The position numbers and the translations under genes are program-made. Shown here in pieces: positions 9,535-19,753 of a stretch of DNA of 64,000 nt. Location of the stretch: assembly GCA_037043015.1 (NCBI GenBank), contig CM073328.1, positions 15,163,495-15,227,494 of the forward strand. The letters are read 5' to 3'. Within the stretch, counting starts at the first letter, position 1, and each line of letters begins with the position of its first letter. Under the pieces are notes generated by a model, which was given only the letters and a program-made list of their open reading frames with translations, did no database searches and was not told where the DNA came from. The DNA comes from Bryum argenteum (lineage: Eukaryota; Streptophyta; Bryopsida; Bryales; Bryaceae).

Positions 9535-11087
9535 ATGACTACAATTGCGGAACGTAAAATAGTACTTGGGGAGCGACGCAAGAAGAGAGGAAAAACACAG
9601 AAGAGGAATCACCGTATTCTCCAAGATGCCACTCAACGCGCTTTTCCGGGGTGGGAGACCGAAGAGGGTGTGTGGAGTCAGACAACAGTGAAGAATTACA
9701 TCGCCTGGTGCCACATCAGCAAGTTGTTTCCACACTTTCGACATGAGACGCACTTGAAATTAAATGCTGCAAATCTGCACTATTGTAAGCATGACGAATT
9801 CGTGCAACGATGTATTGAAGTGTGGAGGTTCCTTTATAAAGGCAAGAATGTCACCAAGAACGAGGTTTCGTATCATATTGCTCAAATGGTGTATGCAGAG
9901 GTAATATTGGAGAAAGTGGTGGATTGGAGCTCAATGAAAAAATCGCCTCAATTCTTCCTTCCAACCAAGCAAGATATTCCAAGAGCCCCATTGAGAGAAA
10001 ACCCACGAGAAGGACTTTCGGCAGCAAGGCATCGGAAAGATGGGGATCTTTGATGATGTGTATGTTTGGGTAAATCCTAATTCTGATGAAGAAGAGGTTA
10101 AGGAGAGGGAGCATCATACTCCTCTTGTAGAAGGTTCTATTGGTGGCGTCGAACACTTTCATGTGGGTGAAACAAGCGTGCAAGATTTGGATGTGATTGA
10201 TGCACCTGCTGAAGCACATCGAGGACCTGCGAATGAAGGAGAAGAAGCGGATGGCATTGAATACATGGAGGTTGAAGCAATGTTTGGTGCTTGTACTTTG
10301 GGAACACCCGAAGTTATAGTTCGGCCCGTTATGAGCGCCTCTCCTCAAACAAATGTTAGCGTAGAGGATGGGACTCTAGAATATCCAATGGAAACGATTG
10401 AACAAACCCGAAAGAGAAGGAAATGAAGAAGTAGAGCTGGAGAAGGAAGTTCAAGTAGTCTTCAAAGCAAAACGCCCGAATGAAAACGATGATTCGTACA
10501 TGAAGTTGTTGAACAAGGTTTTTGAGAATTATTCATATTTGTTTCATGCTTTGTCATACGAACGGGCAAAGTGTGTTGAACTCCAACATGACATAGAGGT
10601 AATCAAGGATGCAAAAAAGAAGATCCAAGAGGAGGCGACGAATGTTCTCCCAGCTCTGGTTGCATCAGACCAGGTCGATTATGAGGAAGAGCTCATAAAG
10701 AAGACGAAACATTTCGAGGATGTGCATAGGAGATACAAGCGCGTCGACGAATGGTTTGTGGTCAATGATTGGGGTCGCGAGAAGGATTTTATGGTTGAAG
10801 GAGCCAAGGACCAAGGTCATTTTGAGAAGGAGCTAAAGGAACTCATTTCGGCATGCGATGCCTTGAGAGCTGAGATCGAAAGGGTGAACCTAGCATCAAT
10901 AAGATTGAAGGGGAACAAGGAAAAGTTAGTCCTCAATGGAATAGATGGAACCGTGGATATTGCAGAAGAGGGTCAAAGTTCACAGCGCAATGAAACAACT
11001 GAGGAGTTGGTCAAAAAGCTACTTGTGCTCGTGAGAAGAGGAGAGGTTCTTAAATGCAAGGATCGAAGATCTATGTATTGCAAATAA
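9535..11087 (+). pseudogene. WCHI family copy 3 with long coiled coil
   Basis: Start ATG 9535 (MTTIAERKIV). The N-terminal domain is complete: FPGWETEEGVW, YIAWCHISKLFP, RHETHLKLNAANL, CKHDEF, RCIEVWRFLY, NEVSYHIAQMVYAEV and VVDW. The first frame closes at 10,053. Clearly related sequence (DDVYVWVNPNSDEEE) follows at once in another frame to about 10,426. A third frame continues to 11,087 with a strongly charged coiled coil (for example EELIKKTKHFEDVHRR). Two frame changes therefore separate a domain, an acidic linker and a coiled coil, the same plan as copy 2. Introns are possible but no good GT-AG pair stands out. Function unknown. Confidence 0.65.
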
Positions 11088-11828
11088 GACAAAGGAGAAA
11101 TGTCGGAGCTGGTACCATCTAAAAAAAATCTAAAGTACAATGGAAGAAGATTAGAGTAAGCGGAGTCAAGTTTTAGAAAGACGTTGGTGTGTTGGTTATA
11201 TCCATTTACTTTATTTTATTTGTGAACTGAAAGTTGGGAGATAAGTGCTAGGCTGGATGTTATACAATGTATCTTTTTGATTATATGATATGTTTTTACT
11301 AGTAAGATACCCGTTGAACGATGTTATGTTTATTATTTGTATATATGCGCACGGTGTTATTTTAATCATCTTGTTTATTCTTTTTATTTGTTTATTTTTT
11401 ATTTGAAATGCATGATTTGGAAATATCTAAAAAAAGGTTCTTAGAATGGTATGTAGGTTCGTAATTATTTAAGTTGGTAGGTTTGTATGTTGGTAGGTTG
11501 GTGGATACTTTGGATAGTGGTCTTTTAGAAAATTATGTCGTGTATACCATTCCATATGTATATATAATGATATTGAATTTTGGAAAGCTTTGATTAGTAT
11601 TAATCCACGATGAAGTAATGATAAATAATTTGTAAAAATTTGGAATCGTAACTAAGTTGTAAAAGTTACGTATAAATATATGGTGGGATTTAGTTGCAAG
11701 TATTTAGAGTCAATGAATATATTTACAAACCCCCCAAAACCTCGAAAGGCAATGATTCGTACATGATTTCAAATATGCAGAAAAAGATTTGTAGCAAATG
11801 GGGGGGAAGCAGATATTCGCGCCCATCA
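11088..11828. other. AT-rich spacer
   Basis: AT-rich sequence after WCHI copy 3, probably its 3' flank. No gene, array or RNA structure was recognised. Confidence 0.5.
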
Positions 11829-12130
11829 CGTAGACCGCCGGTCGCCCTGTCACCGTCGTTCGCTGGATCGGCGGTCGCCCTAGCGACCGAAAATCGCCCT
11901 AGCGACCGACGATCGCCCATCGCCTGGACCGGCGGTCGCCCCAGCAGGAGGGTGCGCGGAGGCTCGCGGACACTATTCTCCTTGGTGCACCCATCACGTA
12001 CCGCCACGCTCGCCCATCACGATCGTTATTTGGATCGGCGGTCGCCTAGCGACCGACGATCGCCCATCAGCTGGATCGGCGGTCGCCCTAGCGACCGACG
12101 TTCGTCCATCCGCTGTATTGGCGGGCGCGG
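11829..12130. repeat. GC-rich palindrome array, cluster 5
   Basis: Alternating CGACCGACGATCGCCC and GGATCGGCGGTCGCCC units at 21/42-bp spacing, best seen at 11,880-11,942 and 12,030-12,110. No gene starts next to it. It lies downstream of copy 3 and could be the far-side array of that cassette. Confidence 0.85.
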
Positions 12131-13407
12131 GATTTGGAGGTTTTGAATGAAGTTAACACCAAGTATCCTATAGACCTACACCATGCCAAGGTTGAATCAA
12201 ATTAACACCAAGTATTTCCTTCCATGTAAATCCAAGTTCCATGTGGCTTCTTTCATGATTTAATATATTTAATACGGTTAGAGAAAATAATAAAACCACC
12301 TCCTCCCCCCTTTAGTATAACTTCCTCTATTACTTAGCATCCTACAAAGTCAAAGTAAATCATAACATGTAGATACGTTTCTTTTACGGGAAATTTTGTT
12401 CTTCCATAATTTTTATAAGGTCTTTTTTAGTCAACACAAGTTTTAAAATCGTTATCTCTTTCCACAAATCTATTTTCCGTATATCATTCAATATTCTACT
12501 CATTCAAATGACTTACAAGCAAATGATGACCTATAGGTGACATATCCCTACGATTTTCTAAATAACACCATCATTTCCATAGGGTCATCATTAGGTAGTG
12601 TAAGGGTTTAAATTATCCTTTTCCCCCTTTATCTATTTTTCTTATTTTTGAAGTTTTGGTGTTTCTAAGTGCTTGCAACCAAAATCCAACCTATAGATCC
12701 TTTACTCCAACGATTCTTTTTATAGCTCCATCATGTTCATAAGGTAGTTATTACATAGTCCAATTCTTTTTAAAATATTTTTCTCTCCATTTAACTATTT
12801 TTTATCTTTTATTTAAAGCTCTACTTACTTGAAAATTCTATATTAATTTGGGAAAAATAGTACAGGTTTGTCCTATAATATTTTTGATGGTTCCATCATT
12901 TTTATATGATCCATATTACCTACACTAAATAGGTAGATTAGTGTTAGATACACTAATATACATAAATAGGCTATAAGTTTTTACTATTAGTCAATATTTG
13001 TACCCTCTACAAAGGTGAAGATGGGGATCCTTACATAGTATTGGAATCGATACTCTTGGTAAAATTTTTATCCCAAAAGTAAAAACTTGTAGCATTTTCA
13101 AATCTTATAAAAATCTAACACTAATGTACTTATTTAGTGTAGTCCAAATGTTCAAATTACATTCCCCACTTTGTTTTCGTATGCATGTGCGCACAACGCC
13201 TACTTTCACATGACTATTTAATTTTTGGAAATTCGGAAAAATACTTTCATTCTCTTTGTGTGCCCCTAAGATTTATATTATATTTTTTTACACAATATGA
13301 ATCACCTAGGAAAGTTATCGACACCCCTTCTACTCCCTTTTTACTTATATATCATTTTCATAGGGTCATTATTAGGAAGTCCAAGTATTAAAATCACATT
13401 ATTGCCC

Positions 13408-13410
<3 letters not shown>
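12131..13410. other. AT-rich intergenic region
   Basis: About 1.3 kb of AT-rich sequence with no convincing coding frame. Short phrases recur loosely (a 'TAGGGTCATTATTAGG'-like phrase near 12,580 and 13,360; 'ACACTAAATAGGTA' near 12,920), which suggests an old degenerate internal duplication. Confidence 0.4.

Positions 13411-13477
<67 letters not shown>
13411..13477. repeat. (AT)n microsatellite
   Basis: An almost pure AT dinucleotide run of about 66 bases. Frames reading IYIYIY come from it and are not genes. Confidence 0.95.
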
Positions 13478-13479
<2 letters not shown>

Positions 13480-13611
13480 TTTTTTTAATTTTTTTGTTTT
13501 TAGTTTTGATGGTTCCAAATACTTGCCACCAAAAGTCATTATATACATTCGTTACTAGTTTGAAAATTCGACACACACGCTGGGAGGAAGGTTAGTACTT
13601 GCTCACGAGGT

Positions 13612-13880
13612 GGACCGTGATCGCCCGGTGACCTCGGTCGCCCACTGGGCTGGATCGGCGGTCGCGCGATCCAGTCGCGCCCACCACGCATACGTCGCGC
13701 CCTCCCACTTGGTGGTCGCGCCCTCGACCATTGGTCGCAGACCAGGTGGGACCGGCGATCGCCAATCCGGCTGGATCGGCGGTCGCCCCAGCGACCGACG
13801 TTAAGCCCATCGGGTGGATCGGCGATCGCCACGGCGACCGACGCTCGCCTTTCAGCTGGATCGGCGGTCGCCCTAGAACC
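13612..13880. repeat. GC-rich palindrome array, cluster 6
   Basis: Several GGATCGGCGGTCGCCC and GGGACCGGCGATCGCC cores, with CGACCGACG-type units between them. The spacing is near 42 bases over 13,750-13,875. It stands directly upstream of the TATA-like box and block of WCHI copy 4. Confidence 0.85.
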
Positions 13881-13884
13881 AGGG

Positions 13885-13989
13885 TTACATATACGCGCGC
13901 GGACATCGCCAGTCGCCATTTCTCACCTCCACGTGTCGGGCCTTGCGCATTGTCTGGTGTCGACCTCTGGTTGCCGCCTGCTTGTTCGA
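13885..13989 (+). promoter_or_regulatory. core promoter of WCHI copy 4
   Basis: A weak TATA-like TTACATATAC sits near 13,885. The conserved block TTGCGCATTGTCTGG, TGTCGAC and GGTTGCCGCCTGCTTG lies at 13,943-13,985, about 56 bases further on, matching the layout before copy 3. A CCACGTG motif precedes the block in both promoters. Confidence 0.5.
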
Positions 13990-14158
13990 GCGCTAGAGCG
14001 TGCGGTGATTGGCACACACGTGCCTCACGTGTGCATTTCACACATACATGCTGCCCGATTTTCGAGTTTTCTAAATTCTGTGTTAGTCCACGGAATAGAT
14101 ATAACTTTTTTTTGAGTTAGTTTAAAAACTTTCTTCCTTCGTTAGCATTTCGGTGACC

Positions 14159-14864
14159 ATGACGCCTAGCCGGGAGCGGAAGATAGCGAGAGACAAGGAC
14201 TTTGAAGAGGAAAGGAAAGATGCAAAGGAGATTTCACAAGATTCTCATAGATCCCACGCTACGAGCTTTTCCGGGTGGGCGCAAGTAGAGGAACCGTGGA
14301 CCCTTAAGACTTGCAAGTGGTACATTGCTTGGTGCCACATTGGCCATTTGTTTCCACACTATCGTCACGAGTTTCATCGCCGCCTGAATTGCGCAAATTT
14401 GCACTATTGCCATCACGATGAATTGTGCAACGATGCATTGAAGTGTGGAAGTTCCTCTACGCCGGTGTGCATGTGGTGAGCAACGAGGTTTCGTGCAACA
14501 TAGCACAAATGGTGTACGCGGAGGTAATTTTGCAGAGGGACGTGGATTGGAGGACGTTTAAAAAATCCCCTCAAACAATTAGGCCAACAGAACCCCATAT
14601 TCCGCGAGCTCCTTATCCAGCGGCCAACCCACGAGAAGGGCTTACAACACCTAGGGGTTACAAAGGAGGAATCCCTGATGAGGACATAGTTTGGTCAGAT
14701 TCGGAAGAAGAAGGGACCTAAAGGCGAGAAGTGGATGAAGGGGAGCCGAACCAAACGATGGAGGAAGGTCATGCACATTTTGATGAAGGGGGGCCAAGCC
14801 AAGTTTGTACAGAAGGGGGGCCAAGCCAACTTTACAATGAAGGGGGCCCAAGCGAAGAATGACT
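14159..14864 (+). pseudogene. WCHI family copy 4 (short, disrupted)
   Basis: Start ATG 14,159 (MTPSRERKIARDKD). The domain reads FSGWAQVEEPW, YIAWCHIGHLFP, RHEFHRRLNCANL and CHHDEL. One base is missing near 14,425 relative to copy 3, and the domain continues in the next frame as RCIEVWKFLY, NEVSCNIAQMVYAEV and VDW. A stop follows at about 14,719, and the same frame then continues with an acidic tail containing three EGGPSQ-like repeats (about 27 bp each) to a TGA near 14,864. It lacks the long coiled coil of copies 2 and 3. This is probably a truncated, decayed copy. Confidence 0.65.
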
Positions 14865-14865
14865 G

Positions 14866-15410
14866 GTAGTTAGTTAATCACGTTTTTTTAGCAATTGTAG
14901 AAAAGTAGTGTACTCAATACCAAACACTAAGTGCAATTGCCATTTTGTATGCAAAAACGTTGAATGTGAATATGAAGTTTTTGATTTTCTTCAATTTAAA
15001 TATTCTTGGTGAATGAAATCTCACTATTGCATGTGGTATAAGCATAAAGGAAAAACCTTCAATGTCCGAGGTACCATCATTGATACATGGCAATTTTTAT
15101 CATTCTTAATTATTTAGGAAACGTGGATTGAGCAATATTCATCACTTTATTTTTTGGATTTGGAGGAAGAGAAGTTAAACTCTAGTTTCTAATATGAGTC
15201 CTTATTGTTCTCTCTCTTGCCTTCGCATGTTCCCTTTATTATTATTAATTTTTTTTCTTTTCAAAAGAAAAGCATTATTGCGAATCAAACATTTTTGAGC
15301 CACATGGTCTCCGGGATTCTAGTTAATAATAGCTGTACTACGTGGAAGGTGGACCATGGAATTTGACTTGGAGAGTAAAGTGCTCTTCGTCCGAACAATC
15401 TGTCATTGCT
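14866..15410. other. AT-rich spacer
   Basis: Noncoding sequence between WCHI copy 4 and array cluster 7. No gene or repeat was recognised. Confidence 0.5.
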
Positions 15411-15572
15411 AAGGCGACCGGCGGTCCAACTGGGTAGGGCTAGGGCGACCGGCGGTCCAGCTAGCGCGATGAAGTCAACGCCAGGGCGACCGCCCGGTTC
15501 ACATGGCGCGACAAATAAGAATTGTTAGGGCGACCGCCGATCTGGCCGTGGCGACCGCCGATCCGGGCGTGG
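15411..15572. repeat. GC-rich palindrome array, cluster 7
   Basis: Five cores in the opposite orientation to most clusters: AGGGCGACCGGCGGTCCA near 15,413 and 15,443, then AGGGCGACCGCC forms to about 15,565. It ends directly before the TATA box of the hAT gene. Confidence 0.85.
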
Positions 15573-15573
15573 A

Positions 15574-15640
15574 GTATATAAGGAGTCGTTCACGGGCTCA
15601 AGTCACTTTCCTTGCGCTTGGCCCGTTGTCTTGGGTCTCC
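15574..15640 (+). promoter_or_regulatory. core promoter of the hAT transposase gene
   Basis: A clear TATA box GTATATAAGG at 15,574-15,583 is followed about 36 bases later by CCTTGCGCTTGGCCCG and TTGTCTTGGG, a loose form of the block before the WCHI genes. The plan of array, TATA and block therefore extends to an unrelated gene. Confidence 0.55.
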
Positions 15641-15682
15641 CCATGAGAAGCCCCCCCTCGGTCTATAGGTGCAAAGAGTAAC

Positions 15683-18600
15683 TTGAGCCTTGTAGTGCGT
15701 GTTGTCGTCACCGGTTTCATTGCGGCGGCGGAGGTGCGGTTCCGAACATGGAGCATTCTTCCCAATCCAACGGGTACGGATAATAGAAGAGACACTCGCA
15801 AATGGGACGAGTGGCTACGAGTATCCACGGAACGGAACGACAAGCCAAATACTCGCGTGTGCTTATTCTCGTGGGAAAGCACGATCTTTGTAAGGCAACG
15901 AGCATTAGCTCATTTCGGATATCCTCACAATTCCCCATTACCCCGTGTGTACGAGGTTGCCCCGTAGAGTTCTCGAGCTATTCCGTGATCAAGGAGGGAT
16001 AGTTCCAAAGAACAACATTTCTTATGCGGATGTTGTTCCAGACTCACGAGTGGATGCCGGCATACCATATGCGGCAAGGGAAACTACGGAGAACATAGAT
16101 ACCCCTCGCATCAACTCTGTACAAGTACCATCCCCTAACCTAAGGTCTAATCAGGTGCCATCCTCTAACAAGGGGAGTCATGGCAGCAAAGAAATGGACA
16201 AAGGATCTCTACACTCTCTAGTGGACGGCGACATGGGCAAAGGAGTATGGAGGATAGTTTTGATCTTGCCACTAGGCAAAATTTGGATGCAAAGTGGGCT
16301 TCATTTTTCTATGAGGCAAACATTGCATTCAATGTCGTACGACATCCAACATTCATAAGTGCCGTTCAAGAGACAGCAAAGGCCGGTATTGGTGGATATC
16401 AACCACCCTCGTATCATGCTATTAGGACTACGATGCTCGAGGCGAAGAAGGCGGCTGTGCAAAGGTCGGTAGAGGATCGAACAAAACTTTCTATCGAGAA
16501 GTACGGAGGAACAATATGCTCAGATGGGTGGTCCGATGTCACAAGCAGACCACTCATTAACATGATGCTTGTTTGCCCAGTGGGAGAGGTGTTTTTGGGA
16601 TCAGTGGATACTACAGGGAAGAAAAAGGACATTGCTTATGTGGCAAATGAAATGGCGAAGTACATAGAGGAGGTTGGACCACAAAACATCGTGCAGATAT
16701 GCACCGACAATGCAAGCTCCATGTTAGGTGCTGTGAAGAAGTTGCGAGATAGACTATCCTCACTTGTATGGACAAGGTTGTGCGGCACATATTCTAGACC
16801 TCCTTCTCGAAGATTGGGGGAAAGAGGCGTGGGTATTGCAATTGGTGGAGCAAGCCAAGAGAGTGTGCACATTTATGAAGGGGTCCCACGACCCCCTTGC
16901 TCTATTCAGAAAGTACTCGCTTGAAGTCGCGCGGCTCAAGGTACCACCCTGCACTCGATTTGCAACAAACTACTTGATGATAGAGCGGTTGTTAAAGCTA
17001 CAACAACCTCTCGAACAACATGGTGATCGATCCGGAGTGGCATGTGTTTGTCCAAACATTGTTCAACAAGCAAAACAAGTCACGATTCTGAGACAAAGGC
17101 AAGGAATGTGCGGATTAGCATTAGGAGCGATGAGTTCTGGGAGAATTGTACGAAGTTTGTCAAAGTAGTTGAACCAGTACTCCTAGCTCTTCGGGAGTTC
17201 GACGGGGAAGTACCAGCCATGCCTAGGGCGTATGTGATCATGTCGGACCTTAAGGAACACGTGTTCTCTTTGCGTGAACCTCTATTCGAACTATCCCCCG
17301 ACACTGCTACAAAATACGAGGATGCATTTCAAAAACGATGGGAGATGATGCTCACAGACCTCCACTATGCAGCAGCTTTGTTGAACCCTTATTTGACAAA
17401 TATTGGAGCAATTCAAAACAATGGAGAAGCAAGAAGAGCTTTAAACCGGGTCATAAGGAAGCTTAGCGCCCCAATGGGAGTGGTCTATGAGGAAGTGGTG
17501 CGGGAACTCATACAATATGAGGAGAGGACGGGTCCATTTAACACCAATTCAGAGGCCCCTGATCCAGCTCACTGTAACTTGTTACCACATCAATGGTGGC
17601 ATCAAGTCGGGGGGAATGCCTTGCCAAAAATTGCGAAGAGGATTTTGGCATTGACATGTTCAGCTTCATCATGTGAGAGGTATTGGAGCATGTACTCTTT
17701 CGTGCACAACAAAGTGAGGAATCGGTTGTCAACTTCCAAAGCAGAGGACCTTGTGTACATCTATGCGAACGCCAAACTCGAGCGCCAGAAATGTACCAGA
17801 TCGCCGAGAACGTGGTACGAAAATTACTTAGAAGAAGAGGACTCTGACAAAGAAGACTATGTACCCGACAATGAATGGGATGATTGTGTATTCATGGATA
17901 ACTCGGAGGCGGATGACGACAATTATGTCAATGACGGTAGCGAACACGACGACCTAGAGAATTGGAACGACAACGAAGGAAACATGACTATTCATGTCAA
18001 GGACCCGTTTGAGTTCAATGACGACCAGGATGTTCCACAACTGCCTCGCCAGTTTGCGGTATTTGCCAGCGACACAGAAGGAGAAGGAGTGGCAAATTTA
18101 CAACTCCAAGAGAGTACCTGCCTAGCGAAACAAGACTTGGTAAACCGGACGGATGAAGAGAACATTGGTCCACTTAAAGGCAGCCCACACTCTAACAACG
18201 ACGATAAACTTGAGAGTGTGAAGGGCACGGTTACCACGACAGGAGTTCAAATGGACCAAATTAAAGTGGAACCTAACGATGTATCCAATTCAGGTTGCAT
18301 GGAAGTGGGGTCACCTAGAGTTTCAACCATTCGATCAAGGAATTCAACTCTTAACGGAGATGACTCCGATGTACCTCTACAACAATTGTTCCCAAGGGTT
18401 ACCCAACCTAAAGGGGCCCATACAACTCGTATGGTATTGCCCAAGATGGAGGTCAAGATAGAACCAACAAGTCCAACATGCAACCAGGCATTGGCAGTGG
18501 CACGAGACGTCGGGCCATCTACACAACCTCGCAATCGTATTACACGAGGCCAGAAGCGTTTGAGGAAGGCACACGATCGACGATGTCGGAAAGGAGCACG

Positions 18601-18918
18601 CAGTACATGAAGAAGTCCATCTTTGGGATTGCTTCATCCAATAATCCGAATACACGTACAATGCGCCATCTACCACTGAACGCAAACGGGATCACTAATG
18701 CTTCACGGCCCTTGAAGCGCCTCGTTACAGTGAACAAGAAAACAACCACGGACACGGAACTGCGCAATTTGGCGAGTGAGGTTGAGTGTGAAGTACGCAA
18801 TGAGACAGAGGATGAAGACGAGGATGGCGACCAAAGCACCGATGACTCTCTAGGTGAAACCGATCCAAACGCAGATGAAGTGTCAAGCGACGATACGTAT
18901 ACATTGAAGGATACCTAA
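15683..18918 (+). pseudogene. hAT-superfamily transposase, decayed, with long acidic C-terminus
   Basis: Cut-and-paste DNA transposase. The N-terminal part (15.7-16.25 kb) is poorly conserved and no intact BED finger is visible. From 16,247 the catalytic core is clear: a DUF659-like stretch with CSDGWSDVTSRPL and ICTDNASSM, then CAAHILDLLLEDWGK. The dimerisation region from about 17,580 has LLPHQWWHQVGG and SASSCERYWSMYSFVHNK. Both acidic catalytic positions and the glutamate of the CERYWS motif are retained. The frame changes near 16,255, 16,764, 17,040 and 18,560, so the gene is broken. After the dimerisation domain comes an unusual tail of about 350 residues, very acidic, with two psi-K-x-E sites (IKVEPN, VKIEPT). 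No clean terminal inverted repeats of hAT type were found close by. Confidence 0.85.
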
Positions 18919-19275
18919 AGACGGGTTATTAGAATTTTGTTATTTTGGATTGGAAGCACGAAGTTCATTGTTAGTACTCGGTACAATACTACAATGTACT
19001 GCAAGTAAGGCAACTATTAGCTTACAATACTTTGGTATCCTAGTATGTTTCGGGAGTATAATACATATAGTTTGGTATATGTAATAGTTACATCATATAT
19101 ATGAATACTATGATTATAGACATGCGCAAATTTGTACTATGAAATGCACCATTGACCTTGTTTCCAATTAAAAATGTATTCATAAAAATGCTTTGAAGCT
19201 CATTTTGTACCAATATGGATATATTTTTCTTGTTTCATATACAACCATAGTCTTTGGTCACATGGGCGCTACCCC
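18919..19275. other. AT-rich 3' flank of hAT gene
   Basis: Noncoding AT-rich sequence before array cluster 8. Nothing else was recognised. Confidence 0.5.
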
Positions 19276-19610
19276 TGGGCGACCGCCGATAGCCATAAGC
19301 GGCCGACGATCGCCCTGGCGATCGTCGATCGCTAAGTACTAGACCGGCGGTCGCCTAATAGCGGTTGCCGTGGCGACCGCCCGATCGCTATAAGCGACCG
19401 ACGACGCCCTGGCGATCGTCGGTCGCCAATGATCGGACCGGGCGATCGCCTACTAGCGGTTGCTAGGGCGACCGCGGTCTCCATACTAGACCGCCGTCGC
19501 TCGCCTTCTCGCATGCGGCGAGCGTCGGCGGTCGCGAGTAAACCGACGTTCGCCCCGGTGCGACCGCCAGTCGCCTAGCGAGGTCGCCCACCGGCGGTCG
19601 CCCACTGTGA
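19276..19610. repeat. GC-rich palindrome array, cluster 8
   Basis: Many cores in mixed orientation (GGCGACCGCCGAT, GCCGACGATCGCCC, AGACCGGCGGTCGCC, GGCGATCGTCGGTCGCC), more diverged than the other clusters. It lies between the hAT gene and the putative right inverted repeat, and upstream of the methyltransferase gene. Confidence 0.85.
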
Positions 19611-19626
19611 CGTGTTTTTTGATTTT

Positions 19627-19690
19627 CCACGTCATTATCAACCCTACGCCACGTAGGAAAATAGCTTTTTACCTCAAGGTAAATCTCAGC
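19627..19690. repeat. putative right inverted repeat of the 19 kb block (degenerate)
   Basis: Its reverse complement carries the same ordered motifs as 452-499: CTGAGATTTACCTTG, then TCCTACGTGGC, then ACGTGG. It lies just outside array cluster 8, as the left repeat lies just outside cluster 1. Confidence 0.3.
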
Positions 19691-19753
19691 AAGTTTTTTA
19701 CTATGTAATTTTTGGTACCGTCGACATTTTCGTCGACTCGACGTCTAACAGAC

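Noticed and set aside
13394-13576. IYIYIY open frames
   Set aside because: Produced by the (AT)n run.
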